Source of the DNA: Neoscytalidium dimidiatum
Taxonomy: Eukaryota; Ascomycota; Dothideomycetes; Botryosphaeriales; Botryosphaeriaceae
Direction of reading: 5' to 3'
DNA length: 64,000 nt
NCBI GenBank assembly: GCA_037367355.1
Contig: CM074700.1
Coordinates: 1,302,001-1,366,000, forward strand
The notes below the pieces were generated by a model. The model ran no database searches. It had not been told where the DNA came from and saw only the letters and a list, made by a program, of their open reading frames with translations. A program made the position numbers and the translations under genes. Positions 11,355 to 20,980 of this stretch are shown here, in pieces (position 1 is the stretch's first letter; the number at the start of each line of letters is the position of its first letter).

Positions 11355-13114
11355 TCAGGCAACAGAAGGGCGGTCCTTTTTCCGGGGGCTGAAATTCCAC
11401 CAGAGATACACTACGACTGCAGTGACGGGGACGGATATGACCCAAAATACCCAAAAGAGAGATGAAAGGTGGACACCATTGCTCTGGTCACCATTCACGC
11501 TGAAGTCGAAGAACGAGCTGCTGAAAATTGTAGCAATGAGCGTACTTGGCAGAAAGACTAGCGTAATTAGCGCTATGGTGTGCATTGAGCGACTATCCTC
11601 TTGTGTGACGATATTGAACGCCTAATAAATAAGCCTCTCACCAGTGAAAGAAATTGAAAGGAACATATTACCAGACTTGTAATATTCGCAATCCTCTTCT
11701 CAAGGCTTGTCAGTCGGAGATGCGTTGCCTTAAAGAGGCGGGCGCTATGTAGAAGTTTTTGCTCTAAATTCTGAGCGCTTTCTAGTGTTTTGTTTTGCAG
11801 GCGTTGGTGATACGACCTTGCTATGTCTTCCGCCAAAAGTTGGGCTGCCTGGAATGCCTCAGACATGTAAATTTGATGTTTGGAGATATTGTGCAGCTCG
11901 GAGAAGTCAACGGACCTCCCTGCACGCTTATCCTGAGCTGCTCTTTCCAAGGTTCCCTTTGTCAATCAGTATGCCAACGCTAGTAGTCATAATGCGAGGA
12001 ATGTTACCGACTTTCTCAACATTGCGAAACACATCGGCGAGGGTCCATGCAACGTTGTCCATGACTCTCCATAGCGATTTAAGAATCAAGACGAAGATGA
12101 AGAATATGTCTTCTAGTTGCGCATTCGATATTTCCAAATCGTTGAACTCCTTTAGCAGTTGAGGAGGTGCACCGAAACACAGAAGGGTGGACTGTTCATT
12201 CCCGCCGTTGCTATCCTTCTGCTCGATGAGAACAAAGGCATAGTTGAACCATGCGCGGTCTTGTTTCTTCTCACTTGAGATCACCGGTGTCACGATGGAC
12301 AGCGGTCGTCCTTCGGCATCGCGCTCCACTTGAACGCTCTTGGAGACCAGGCGCATCCACGTTACTACGATAAGTCAGTGAAAGGCGTATTTCCACCGAT
12401 AATCCCACACACAACGCGTACTTTGCCTCTTATTTCCCGCATCATGCAAGGCACCAAATGCATAATTAACGTCCTGGTCCCTCTCCATGAGAAACTCGTC
12501 GGGCACTTGATAACGGGCAAGGTAGGCGTTGAGAAGAGGCCGTAATGCTGGCGTGACATTGTCCCCCGGTAATGACCTGTTGAATCAGTGACCAGGCGAA
12601 GCGAAACAGGAGAATTCAGGATCTACAGGATGCGGAAGCAGCCGCGCCATGTAACGGGCTGCTGAAGGAATTCAGATATATCGGTTGCTGACATTGTTGC
12701 TCGACCATCTCCATGCTTCCATAACCACTCTCCCAACGGAAATTGTAGGTTGGGCATGACTGGAATACCTGGCCAGCTGTGCGATGCCTTTGCTAGACAC
12801 CAGATGTTAGCCTGGAACTAGGCGGGCAATTGCTAGAGATGGCTGGCGAGGTCCAGACTGCGTGACGGCCGCTTTTGGATAGTGTTGAACCAATATGTAG
12901 AGCAACTACCTGCCAGACAAGCGCTCATGGCTTGCATGACAGCTAGCTTCGCTAAGACATTCAAAGCGGCGGGGAATAATTGTGGCGTTGAGCTGAAGTG
13001 ATGGGGGCGGAAAGAAGCGAAAGCTGACCACTCAGACGGCCGGGGCGTAGAGCTGAATGCAAGGGTCTCAGGCGCACAGCTTGGATTGATCGTCCACAAA
13101 AATATATTTAGCAT
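11355..13114 (-). CDS. CorA-like divalent-cation channel family protein (fungal type)
   Basis: Six exons on the minus strand: 13114-12910, 12792-12627, 12576-12422, 12364-12008, 11919-11672 and 11621-11355, total 465 aa. All phases close and most introns carry a CTAAC/CTGAT-like branch site. The soluble N-terminal half contains WLWKHGDGRATMSATDISEF and a cytosolic helical region; a long helix (FSELHNISKHQIYMSEAFQA) leads to two C-terminal membrane segments beginning SMHTIALITLVFLPSTLIA and FWVFWVISVPVTAVVVYLWW, the hallmark of fungal CorA-like proteins (Pfam CorA clan). The bacterial GMN selectivity loop is not conserved; SSSFFDF follows the first segment. Transport of Mg2+ is therefore not assured. 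Exon 1 and its start are the least certain part; an internal ATG at MQAMSACLA is an alternative. Confidence 0.78.
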
Positions 13115-13750
13115 CTTGCTAAATTGTTCCTCTAAAGCCTAGACGCCCTGCTGCAGCCAGGCACCCAATTCTGAAGCCTACGCCGCTCCATTCGCATAGT
13201 ACATCCGACCGTCTTTCCGCTTGCAGCTTCAACACGTGCGCAATTTCACCCACCCACGGAAGTATCCCCGGGATCTAGCGTTATACCATTACACTGCAGA
13301 TCCCGGGATTCGCCGTATCTTTCATGTATTCCGGCATATGACCTCTCCGTAATTGGTCGCCCTCAACGCCCTCACATGGCAAGGACAATATCGTGGAGTA
13401 GGCTGGAAAAAATGGCTTCTGATCTATGCAGCCACTGTAACACTTCTCGCTACGTCCCTTCCGCAAAGAGTTCACTGTTAAATTTCTCTCTTCAGCTGCC
13501 AGCGCCATGCGAACCGTGATTCGCTGGCTTTGGCCACAAGATAGCCACAGGGCAGATTCGGCCCCCAAGAATGTGCACCTGTTGCCTTGGTTGGTAGCAC
13601 TAGAGAGATGAGTCTTCTAAATATCCCTCTCAAATTGCAGAATGTGTGATTATAAAGCCTTCGGTCACTTCTGCGACCCCTCGGGTTGAAGTTCGAGCTT
13701 CCAAACAACCGCGATAGTCCTAAGATTAACGACCTTCCAGCGACAGGGCC
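13115..13750. other. intergenic, divergent promoter region with a strong hairpin
   Basis: Separates the minus-strand CorA-like gene from the plus-strand HET-like gene. It contains a 10-bp perfect inverted repeat around 13267-13308 (see the separate entry). No gene seen. Confidence 0.55.
13267..13308. repeat. 10-bp inverted repeat (hairpin)
   Basis: CCCGGGATCT and its reverse complement AGATCCCGGG are separated by about 21 nt. The loop on the minus strand reads GTGTAATGGTATAACGC, resembling a tRNA A-box region, but no anticodon or T arm follows. Confidence 0.6.
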
Positions 13751-16660
13751 ATGGTAAGCCCAAGTACAACTATGTGTGTGCTGAGCTAACAACCAGTAGG
13801 CCGGAGCAAGACATGGTGGAGGATATGACCCCAACAACAGCATTGTCATGATGGAGACGAACCAGGTGAGAGATGTGTCGCAAATATTCGTTTCGCAGAG
13901 CTGACCGGACCATGGAGATCAATAACCGCCATGGCGGGGGCTATGACCCAAATTCCAACTCCTGGCAACAAAATATACCCCCTTCAGGCCCTACCCACAA
14001 TCCCATGCAGCAACAATCTTCGATGGTAAGCGTTCCCTTCCTAAGAAAGACGATTGTCGCTCATCAGTAAAAGCAATACCATTCGCAGGTTCCCGTTCAC
14101 TCCATCTCTCCGGAGAAATCGACGCTGGTAAAGCTCCTCTGCAGTTGGTGTTGAGGACACAGGAGTAACTTGGCTACCAGAAGTATCCAGAAACTGGAGT
14201 AGCTGCTGTTCATTCAAATAATACCTATGTATGTAGTGACAAACCTTCTTCGTATGCAAGTATTGATCATCGTCAAGTCTCGCCGTCCTAAAGGATTTGT
14301 CAATGCGCTCAATCCTCGTTCTCGCTTCCGCTGGAAAGAACCACACTTCTACCAAGAGCCAGCATGGAAATACGATCCGGCGCATAGTTTTCGGCACCGT
14401 GATTGTATGACACGTGTGTGGCAAGGCGCTGAAGACGATCGATACCTAAGTCCATTCGATGGCCATATCTCAAAGCTCCTCATCCAGTGCACAGACGAGA
14501 TATACGAGAATCCGGGAACCTCCACATATCGCCGCACATACATACGAAACGTCAGTACCAAGATGCTACGACTGGCCAATTGGCCGACCAGTCATTTTGA
14601 CTTCGTGAAAGGCGAGTACAAAGAGTATGGTACCGGCTGGCTTGTGGCTAAATGGATACCGGCCTGCCTGGCCCTTACTATCATGGTAAGACCCCCTTAT
14701 CCTTTCTTGATTCACCAACTCATACTGTAGATCGTATTCTACGACGACGGTGCGCAAGTACGGAATGGCGGGAACTATGATGTATTTCCCTACAGGTATC
14801 ATGGATATGCCAAGGTAGCCCGCAATGTTATGGAATACCCAACAACCTCAAAAAAGTACGTGTTCTGCGTTCAGAAATGCTTTGACGAAAATGAAAAGCC
14901 AATGCTAACAAACACAGGTTGCATGAAGCTCCTAATACAATTTCAGAGCACAGCAACGCCGTAATGGAACGCCTGCTCAGCCCAAGATACCTCTGTTTCC
15001 TAAGGAACCCGACCGATCGCACGACCAACCACGGCGTTCACATCCAGAAAGTCGACCAAGACAGCAAAAGCAATCCCGTGGGTAAATACATGTTCGTCGC
15101 CTATACAGCTGCACAGTTCAACCATGGCTCCCAGGAGGATTTGAAGGCTTTGCATCATACTGCCGAGACTGCAACTAGAGCCGCTGGGCTTGCTGCTTAC
15201 TGGGTTGGATGCAGCTGCATGCCTGATGATAACGAGATGGAGGAAGACGTTTTCCGGATCAGTGACGTGATCCGCGGTGCTGCCGCCCTCTGTATTGCAG
15301 TCGGACCCTCAAACGGGGCTGTCAACATGACGACTTCAGACATGCTCCAGCAATGGGGGGAACGTCTCTGGACGTTCCCCGAAGTTCTCCTTAGCCCCAA
15401 CACAACCCCGATTCTGGTTTATACCCGCGACCAGCTCGATAAGCCCCTTCCCTTGACGAAGAAGCAATTTGCAAGCAGTGTCTGGGAGGACGCGACAATC
15501 GCTCGCCAGTTGGTCGACCACTACGAAGGTAACATGACGCTCAGCCGTCTTGAGCTAGATACCATTGCGCTCCAGTGCCTCCATAGTCGAAAGACAACTC
15601 AGTACCTACCCGGGGATCACTCATACGCTCTGATGGGCCTTCTCCGTGTGCGGCCAAAGGTAGATCACACGGATTCTGCCTTCCAGGCCTTCGCACGGCT
15701 TTCTCTCGCAAACGACAGCGACATGCTGCTCGAGCGCCTCATCTGCACTCTTCCAAAACAGCCAGACCAGCACTGGTCATCCATGGAAGATGCATGGAAT
15801 GTCAGCCTTTGGGATATCTACCCGTCCTGCCAGATCGCTGGTATCTGTGAGGATGACTCCGTCATCATCGACGGTGCGCTCGGTGCGTCCATCCGCTGGA
15901 AGTCCTTTGCACCCGTCAAGAACCTGCGCCGATCAAGCTGGAAGCGCTTCTTCGCGCAGCTGATCCTGCACTCGTCAGGCTTCCTCTTCCTTCTCTCAAT
16001 CGTCCTCTTCATCTTCCGGCAGGTGCCCGCGGGCGTGGTCCTCTTCCTCCTTTCCGCCCCTTTCATCGCTGCGTCCCCTTATCTCCTGCGTGTCATGTAC
16101 TCGGGGAAGTTCTGGTACTCGCAGCCGTGGTTCTTCGGTTTCGAGGGGTACCTTGATATTGAGACGATCGAGTCTCAAATATTTGGTGCGAGGCTGGGCA
16201 GGCTGGAGTGGTCAGCGTATGGGTCGCCGCTATCGCGGCATCACAAGAACGAGTATGGGGAATGCATAGGCGACGATCCGACGACGGATCCGGCAGTGGC
16301 TGAGATTGTGGAGAAGGCTAAATTCGCGAATCCGAACGAGCAGCGCGTAAGTATCCTGCATGGACCAAGAGAATGCCGAAGCTGACGTGCGGGCAGATCT
16401 TCACGCTCATTGACACCCGCAGTATGGAGGTGATTCTGTTCCAGGCGGTGCGGCCGCCCGTCGGCGTGCTGATCTGCGGCTCCGAGGGTGGCATGCAGAG
16501 AGCGGTTGGCGTCTCTTATGATTGGACGACTGCGACGTGCTTCCGTGAGACTGTGTTCCGTCTTGACTCCACCGTGCATGATAAGATGGACAGAGTCCCA
16601 AGGACGAAACTGGGTCTGAAAAGGCCGAACACGCGTGCTAAGTACATTGGCGATGTATGA
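13751..16660 (+). CDS. large membrane protein with HET-like core
   Basis: Nine exons: 13751-13753, 13800-13865, 13918-14025, 14089-14127, 14181-14228, 14278-14685, 14731-14855, 14918-16346 and 16397-16660, 829 aa, every phase closing. The N-terminal about 90 residues are Asn/Gln-rich with two copies of RHGGGYDPN. A membrane helix lies at about 208-228 (WIPACLALTIMIVF). The central region resembles a HET (heterokaryon incompatibility) domain: KYMFVAYTAAQF, then AYWVGCSCMPDDNEMEEDVF, then RLWTFPEVLLSP, and later DHSYALMGLL. Two further hydrophobic segments follow near 605-660. HET proteins act in self/non-self recognition, but here the core is divergent and membrane-linked, so that role is only an inference. 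The one-codon first exon is uncertain; ATG at 13849 is an alternative start. Confidence 0.72.
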
Positions 16661-16874
16661 CAGGATATGACCTGATATTGAATTGGCTACGGTTTGCAGG
16701 ATGGTTAGTCTGTCTTATTGTCTGGATTTGTTGTTTTGATATATCCCATCTTGTATGTTCTCGTTACTTAGTAGCAGCTGTCTCCATGGTAGTATTCTTG
16801 CTCCATAATGAGGATCATATTTCATTCATTGGCAAGCGACAGTACTTTGATCTATGTTCAGTCACAGCTTTTCT

Positions 16875-18675
16875 TTATTTCTCAAGCCTGACGGCCCTGC
16901 TCTCATCCCTCCACCACTCGCACTGAGTCCTCCTAATAGCATCGCCTTCCACCCTGCTATTACCGAAAGGCTCAATTCTTAGTTGAAGCCCCGGCAGGCC
17001 TTCTGCATTGTTGTCGGCATACTTCGGCCATTTCGGCAGGCCTGTCCTATTACCGGCATTCGGATCTCCGAGCGCCACAAAATCCGAGAAGTATGCATGC
17101 AGCAATTTGCCCACATCAGGATACTGGACACCGCCGCTGCCGCTTGACTCCGCCCAGGTGTACTTGGTGTCGGCGGTGTGAGGAATACCCTTCCAGTCGG
17201 GGAAGGTGTTGTTGACGACGAAATTGAGTTTGTGAACGGGGACGTCGGCGGACGACAGGCGGATGGCCGTCTCTTGGCCAGCACATACATACATGTAGTC
17301 GGTCAGCGCCGCGGAGAGACGGTCATACTGAGTCGAGTTAGGGCTATGAGCGTAAGGAGACCACGTGCCGTTGACGTCGCCGGTAGGGTCAGGGTACAGT
17401 CTCTCAAGGTCAGCCAGGTCCTGCGGTGTGAGGCCGGGAATTAGGTTTTTGAGAAAGGCGAGGAATTGGTCGTTTGTCTCAATATCGCCGGGGCTATAGT
17501 ATTTGGCCTCGTCACGAACGTTGGTGGTGATGATAGGGATGCGATAGAATTGGCCGTTGGAGCCGGAGGTAGAGCCTGCTTGCTCGAGGAGAGGACCGCC
17601 TCGGGTAGGCTGGAAAGGCCAGGTAATGGCGTAGGAGGACTCGTTGAAGAGCAGTGTGCTGGCAAGCTGGATCGAAGAAATCGGAGCAGCTCGCAGGCAA
17701 CTGAGAACGTTGGCATCCGTGCCATTGGCCACATCACTACATCCGATCAGACTGAGATATTCAGAGAACTGGGCCTGATACAGCGGGTAAGAGGAGTTAG
17801 GGAATGCACGAGCAGTGACACCGCCGGACTGCAGGATGGCCTGCGAAAAGAGGGTAGAAGCGCCCTGGGTCTTGTTGTAATTGTGAAAGAGATGAATGCC
17901 GACGGAGTGGGCACCGGCGGAGCGGCCGCCAATGGTGACGCGGCTAGGATCGCCACCAAAGACAGAGATGTACTGCTGCACAAACTTGAAAAGCAGCTCT
18001 TGGTCGAGAAGACCAAGGTTGAGAAGGCCCAATCGTTCGAAGACCGGAGAAGGAAGGAAACCCAGAGAGTTGACCTGAATGTAATCAGTGTTGTTATAAC
18101 CTCTCTGAGTCTTGATCGATGCCTTACCCTATAGTTGAAGGTCACAACGATAAGTGGCTCCTTAGCATTGGCGACGAATGAAGCCCCGTCAAAACTCCTT
18201 GCAGAGCCGGCCACAAATCCACCCTACATACGTTAGCCGCATCCTTGTTTGTATAGTTCATCTTACTTACTCCGTGGATCCAAATCAAGACAGGCAGCTT
18301 CTCATCCAAGGGAATATTTTGCGGGCGGAAAACGTTCAGGCTCAGGCAGGCCTCATCCTGGGCGTAGGACAATTCGGAAGGGTCTTGGATGCAGGAATAG
18401 CCATACTGGGAAGCGTTCTTCCATCCAGAGAATGGTTCCGGAGGCCCAACTGGGGCAAAACGACTTTCTCCAACAGGCTGAGAGGCGTAATCGATTCCGA
18501 GCCAAGCGTTTACAGTAGCCGGCAGAGGCTTTTTGGTCAGCGTCTGACTTACAGCTGTACCCACGAAGCTGCCATAGCCAGGAAGCGTGACGCCGGGAGC
18601 AATCTCTGCGCTTGAGAAGCTCGTCAAGACCGCGAAAGTGGCGAGGTAACGCTGAAAGGCACCGAGGAGACCCAT
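16875..18675 (-). CDS. secreted type-B carboxylesterase/lipase
   Basis: Alpha/beta-hydrolase of the cholinesterase-like (COesterase) family, likely secreted and acting on ester substrates. Exons 18675-18271, 18223-18128 and 18074-16875 give 566 aa with phase-0 introns. The start at 18675 gives a signal peptide (MGLLGAFQRYLATFAVLTSF); the frame stays open to 18750, so a longer N-terminus is possible. Landmarks in order: VLIWIHGGGF oxyanion region spanning intron 1, DEACLSLNVFRP, the nucleophile elbow GGRSAGAH with Ser near residue 219, and the probable catalytic His in PHTADTKYTW near the C-terminus. The residue before the nucleophile is Arg, not the Glu usual in GESAG. Several N-x-S/T sites suit a secreted glycoprotein. 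Substrate not inferable. Confidence 0.9.
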
Positions 18676-19894
18676 GACGTCGGCGTAGGATAGCAGGGGC
18701 CGGAGAATACTCCCACAGCAGCCAAGAAGCAAGTCGAACAGCAGCATCATTGTGGCTTTTATAGTGCTAATGTTGCATGTGTCGTAGTTCGGTCGTGCCC
18801 GTTTCCTAGCCGCTCCGTGCCTTGAGAAAAGCTCTTGGCGAAGGCGGACCTAATCCCCCACCCTCGCCATTATTGGGCGATATGACGCTGCCCGGGCATT
18901 CGGTGGTAGCAGCGTCGGAAGCGGTATGAGATCCGGGCCGGAGAAACAGCTGTGAAGAACGATATTGTCAGCCGCGGGGTTCGATAAGCAGCCTTGCGTT
19001 GTACCTACATGATCATTGGATATTGTTCGTGTCTAATGAGCTTCTTGAGACTGATAGACGTGATTGATTAGCTCGTGAGATCACTACAGAATCAACACTA
19101 TAACACCAGCCTGCTACTCACTAAGTCCTTCTTACTACTAAAGACTGAGTGCTGGATGCGTCTAAGAGTCATTTTCGTGTGAAATTCCAAACCCGCTAGT
19201 GCAAGATTTCGGCGATCGCGCCTAAGATGCCGACATCGGTGGTTGTACCCGATTTGTTCGTCTCCGGGCTTAAATCAACCACCGGCCCTCGTATGTGGTG
19301 GACTTGGACCCGTCACATGATCGGCCCAGTTCCGCTCCGGCAGGTACAATTGCTGCTAAATTTCGGCTTATTCCCCACACCTCAACGACGCGCGGACGCT
19401 TTGATAAACACGGCCCCATCATTGCACACCCGGACCGGGTTTGCCGTCGCTGCTGCCCCGGCCGATGCTATGTTCGTACTGCTTTTATGAATCAGCAAAA
19501 TGAACTTAACAACGAAGTTATCCTTGACTGCGGATAGCTTAGAACCGTACATATATATGTCCCCAACATCTGTCCAGGTACGTCGTTCCTGCGATATGTA
19601 CCGAGATCAGCGTGAAATTGAGTTCTTGATGCGCATTGAAAGTTTGGCACACTTACTTGCGTAATTCACCGTAACAGATCACAAGAAACAAAGAAATAAG
19701 AAGGAGCTGGGGTTGCGCTTGTCATTCTATTACATTATTGGCTATCTACTTGCATCCATTACAATATGGTGCGAAATATTCAATTGCGCCCCTTTTAAAT
19801 TAGTACGTAGACTGTTTAAAGCACCATACCGATATCCTCCTCTCGAACAAGATGCTGGATGGACATATTGGCCGAAGACCTGACAAGTCTCCCT
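18676..19894. other. intergenic, no supported gene
   Basis: Promoter side of the esterase and 3' flank of the wall-protein gene. Only short chance frames are present. Confidence 0.55.
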
Positions 19895-20980
19895 TCAAAG
19901 CCCAAAAAATGCCATAACCGCAAAAAGGATCCCAAGTGTCCCGCCGACTGAGATTCTCTCGGCGGCGCCTGGGAACGGTACAGGAGTTGAAGCTGGCGCT
20001 CCGGGAGTGCCAACTGGGCCGCCAGGGTAGGTACCTGACGGAACAGATCCAGACGGCGCGGATGGAGCTGGAGCTGATGGAACGGGCTGACCTGGCACAG
20101 ACGGTGCCGGCTGGCCGGGGACTGACGGAGCTGGCTGACCTGGAACTGACGGAGCTGGCTGACTTGGAACTGACGGAGCTGGCTGACCTGGAGCTGGCTG
20201 ACCTGGAACTGACGGAGCTGGCTGAGCCGGGGCAGACGGAGCCGGTTGACCCGAAACAGACGGAGCTGACTGACCAGGTACAGACGGAGCGGGCTGGCCG
20301 GAAATAGATGGGGCGGACTGGCTTGGAGCAGACGAGCCTGCACCGCCCGACTGACCGGGAACAGGAACCGGGACCGGGACCGGGACCGGGACGCCTGGAG
20401 AGGCAGATGATGAAGTTGAAGAGCTAGGGCGTGTGTTCGTTACTGTCGTCTTGCCGGTCGTGGTGCTTGGCAGTCTGGTGGTAGTGGTCGAGTTCGAGCG
20501 CGGGGGAACGGGCACGGAAGGATTTGAGCTTGGTGGCTGGGCCGTGGTCGAGTTTACAGGCCTGAAGGTGCTCGGCGGCGGAGGCGGTGGGGGGCTGGCC
20601 TGGAAGGACGAGCTGATCTTGGGAACATCGGTGACGGGACAAATGGTGGTGTAAATGTAGGTCGTGGTGGTCACATATGCTGTAGATTTGGATGCCGGAC
20701 AAACAGTGACGGTAGGCGGACAGCTGGTGATGGTAACTCGCGAAGAGGCAGTGAAGTACAGCGTAGTCAGAGCTGAATTCGGAGTGGGCGTAACATTGCC
20801 GCCAGGAGACGAGGGCGAAATAGTCGAGGACCTGGCGCTTGAGCGTCTCGATGACCTGCCGCTGGTCGAGTAAACCGATGGGACATAGACCGAGGAGCTC
20901 GGACCGGCATACTGAGGGCTTGCCGCGGCCAAGACGAGCAGGAAATTAAAGGTGGTGGCAATGAGTGCACAGGACTTCAT
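19895..20980 (-). CDS. Ser/Thr/Pro-rich GPI-anchor-type cell-wall protein
   Basis: Single-exon gene, 361 aa. The N-terminus MKSCALIATTFNFLLVLAAA is a clear signal peptide. A Ser/Arg/Thr-rich spacer is followed by a short domain with CPPTVTVCP and TTTYIYTTICPV, a motif common in fungal wall proteins, then poly-Pro, VP-dipeptide repeats, and many tandem QPAPSVPG-like octapeptides (about residues 215-310). The C-terminus is small-residue-rich then hydrophobic (GGTLGILFAVMAFFGL) and ends without charged residues, as in GPI-anchor precursors. The protein is probably heavily O-mannosylated and covalently attached to the wall. The frame extends upstream to 21145, but only the ATG at 20980 gives the signal peptide. 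Function beyond wall structure or adhesion is not inferable. Confidence 0.82.
   Translation of the reverse strand: MKSCALIATTFNFLLVLAAASPQYAGPSSSVYVPSVYSTSGRSSRRSSARSSTISPSSPGGNVTPTPNSALTTLYFTASSRVTITSCPPTVTVCPASKSTAYVTTTTYIYTTICPVTDVPKISSSFQASPPPPPPPSTFRPVNSTTAQPPSSNPSVPVPPRSNSTTTTRLPSTTTGKTTVTNTRPSSSTSSSASPGVPVPVPVPVPVPGQSGGAGSSAPSQSAPSISGQPAPSVPGQSAPSVSGQPAPSAPAQPAPSVPGQPAPGQPAPSVPSQPAPSVPGQPAPSVPGQPAPSVPGQPVPSAPAPSAPSGSVPSGTYPGGPVGTPGAPASTPVPFPGAAERISVGGTLGILFAVMAFFGL
20085..20330. repeat. coding minisatellite, about 24-nt units
   Basis: Tandem copies encoding QPAPSVPG and close variants on the minus strand within the wall-protein gene. On the plus strand the unit reads GACGGAGCTGGCTGACCTGG-like. 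Such tracts expand and contract readily. Confidence 0.85.

Noticed and set aside
13260..13315. tRNA gene candidate
   Set aside because: Only an A-box-like loop and a stem that closes too early; no anticodon arm or B box.
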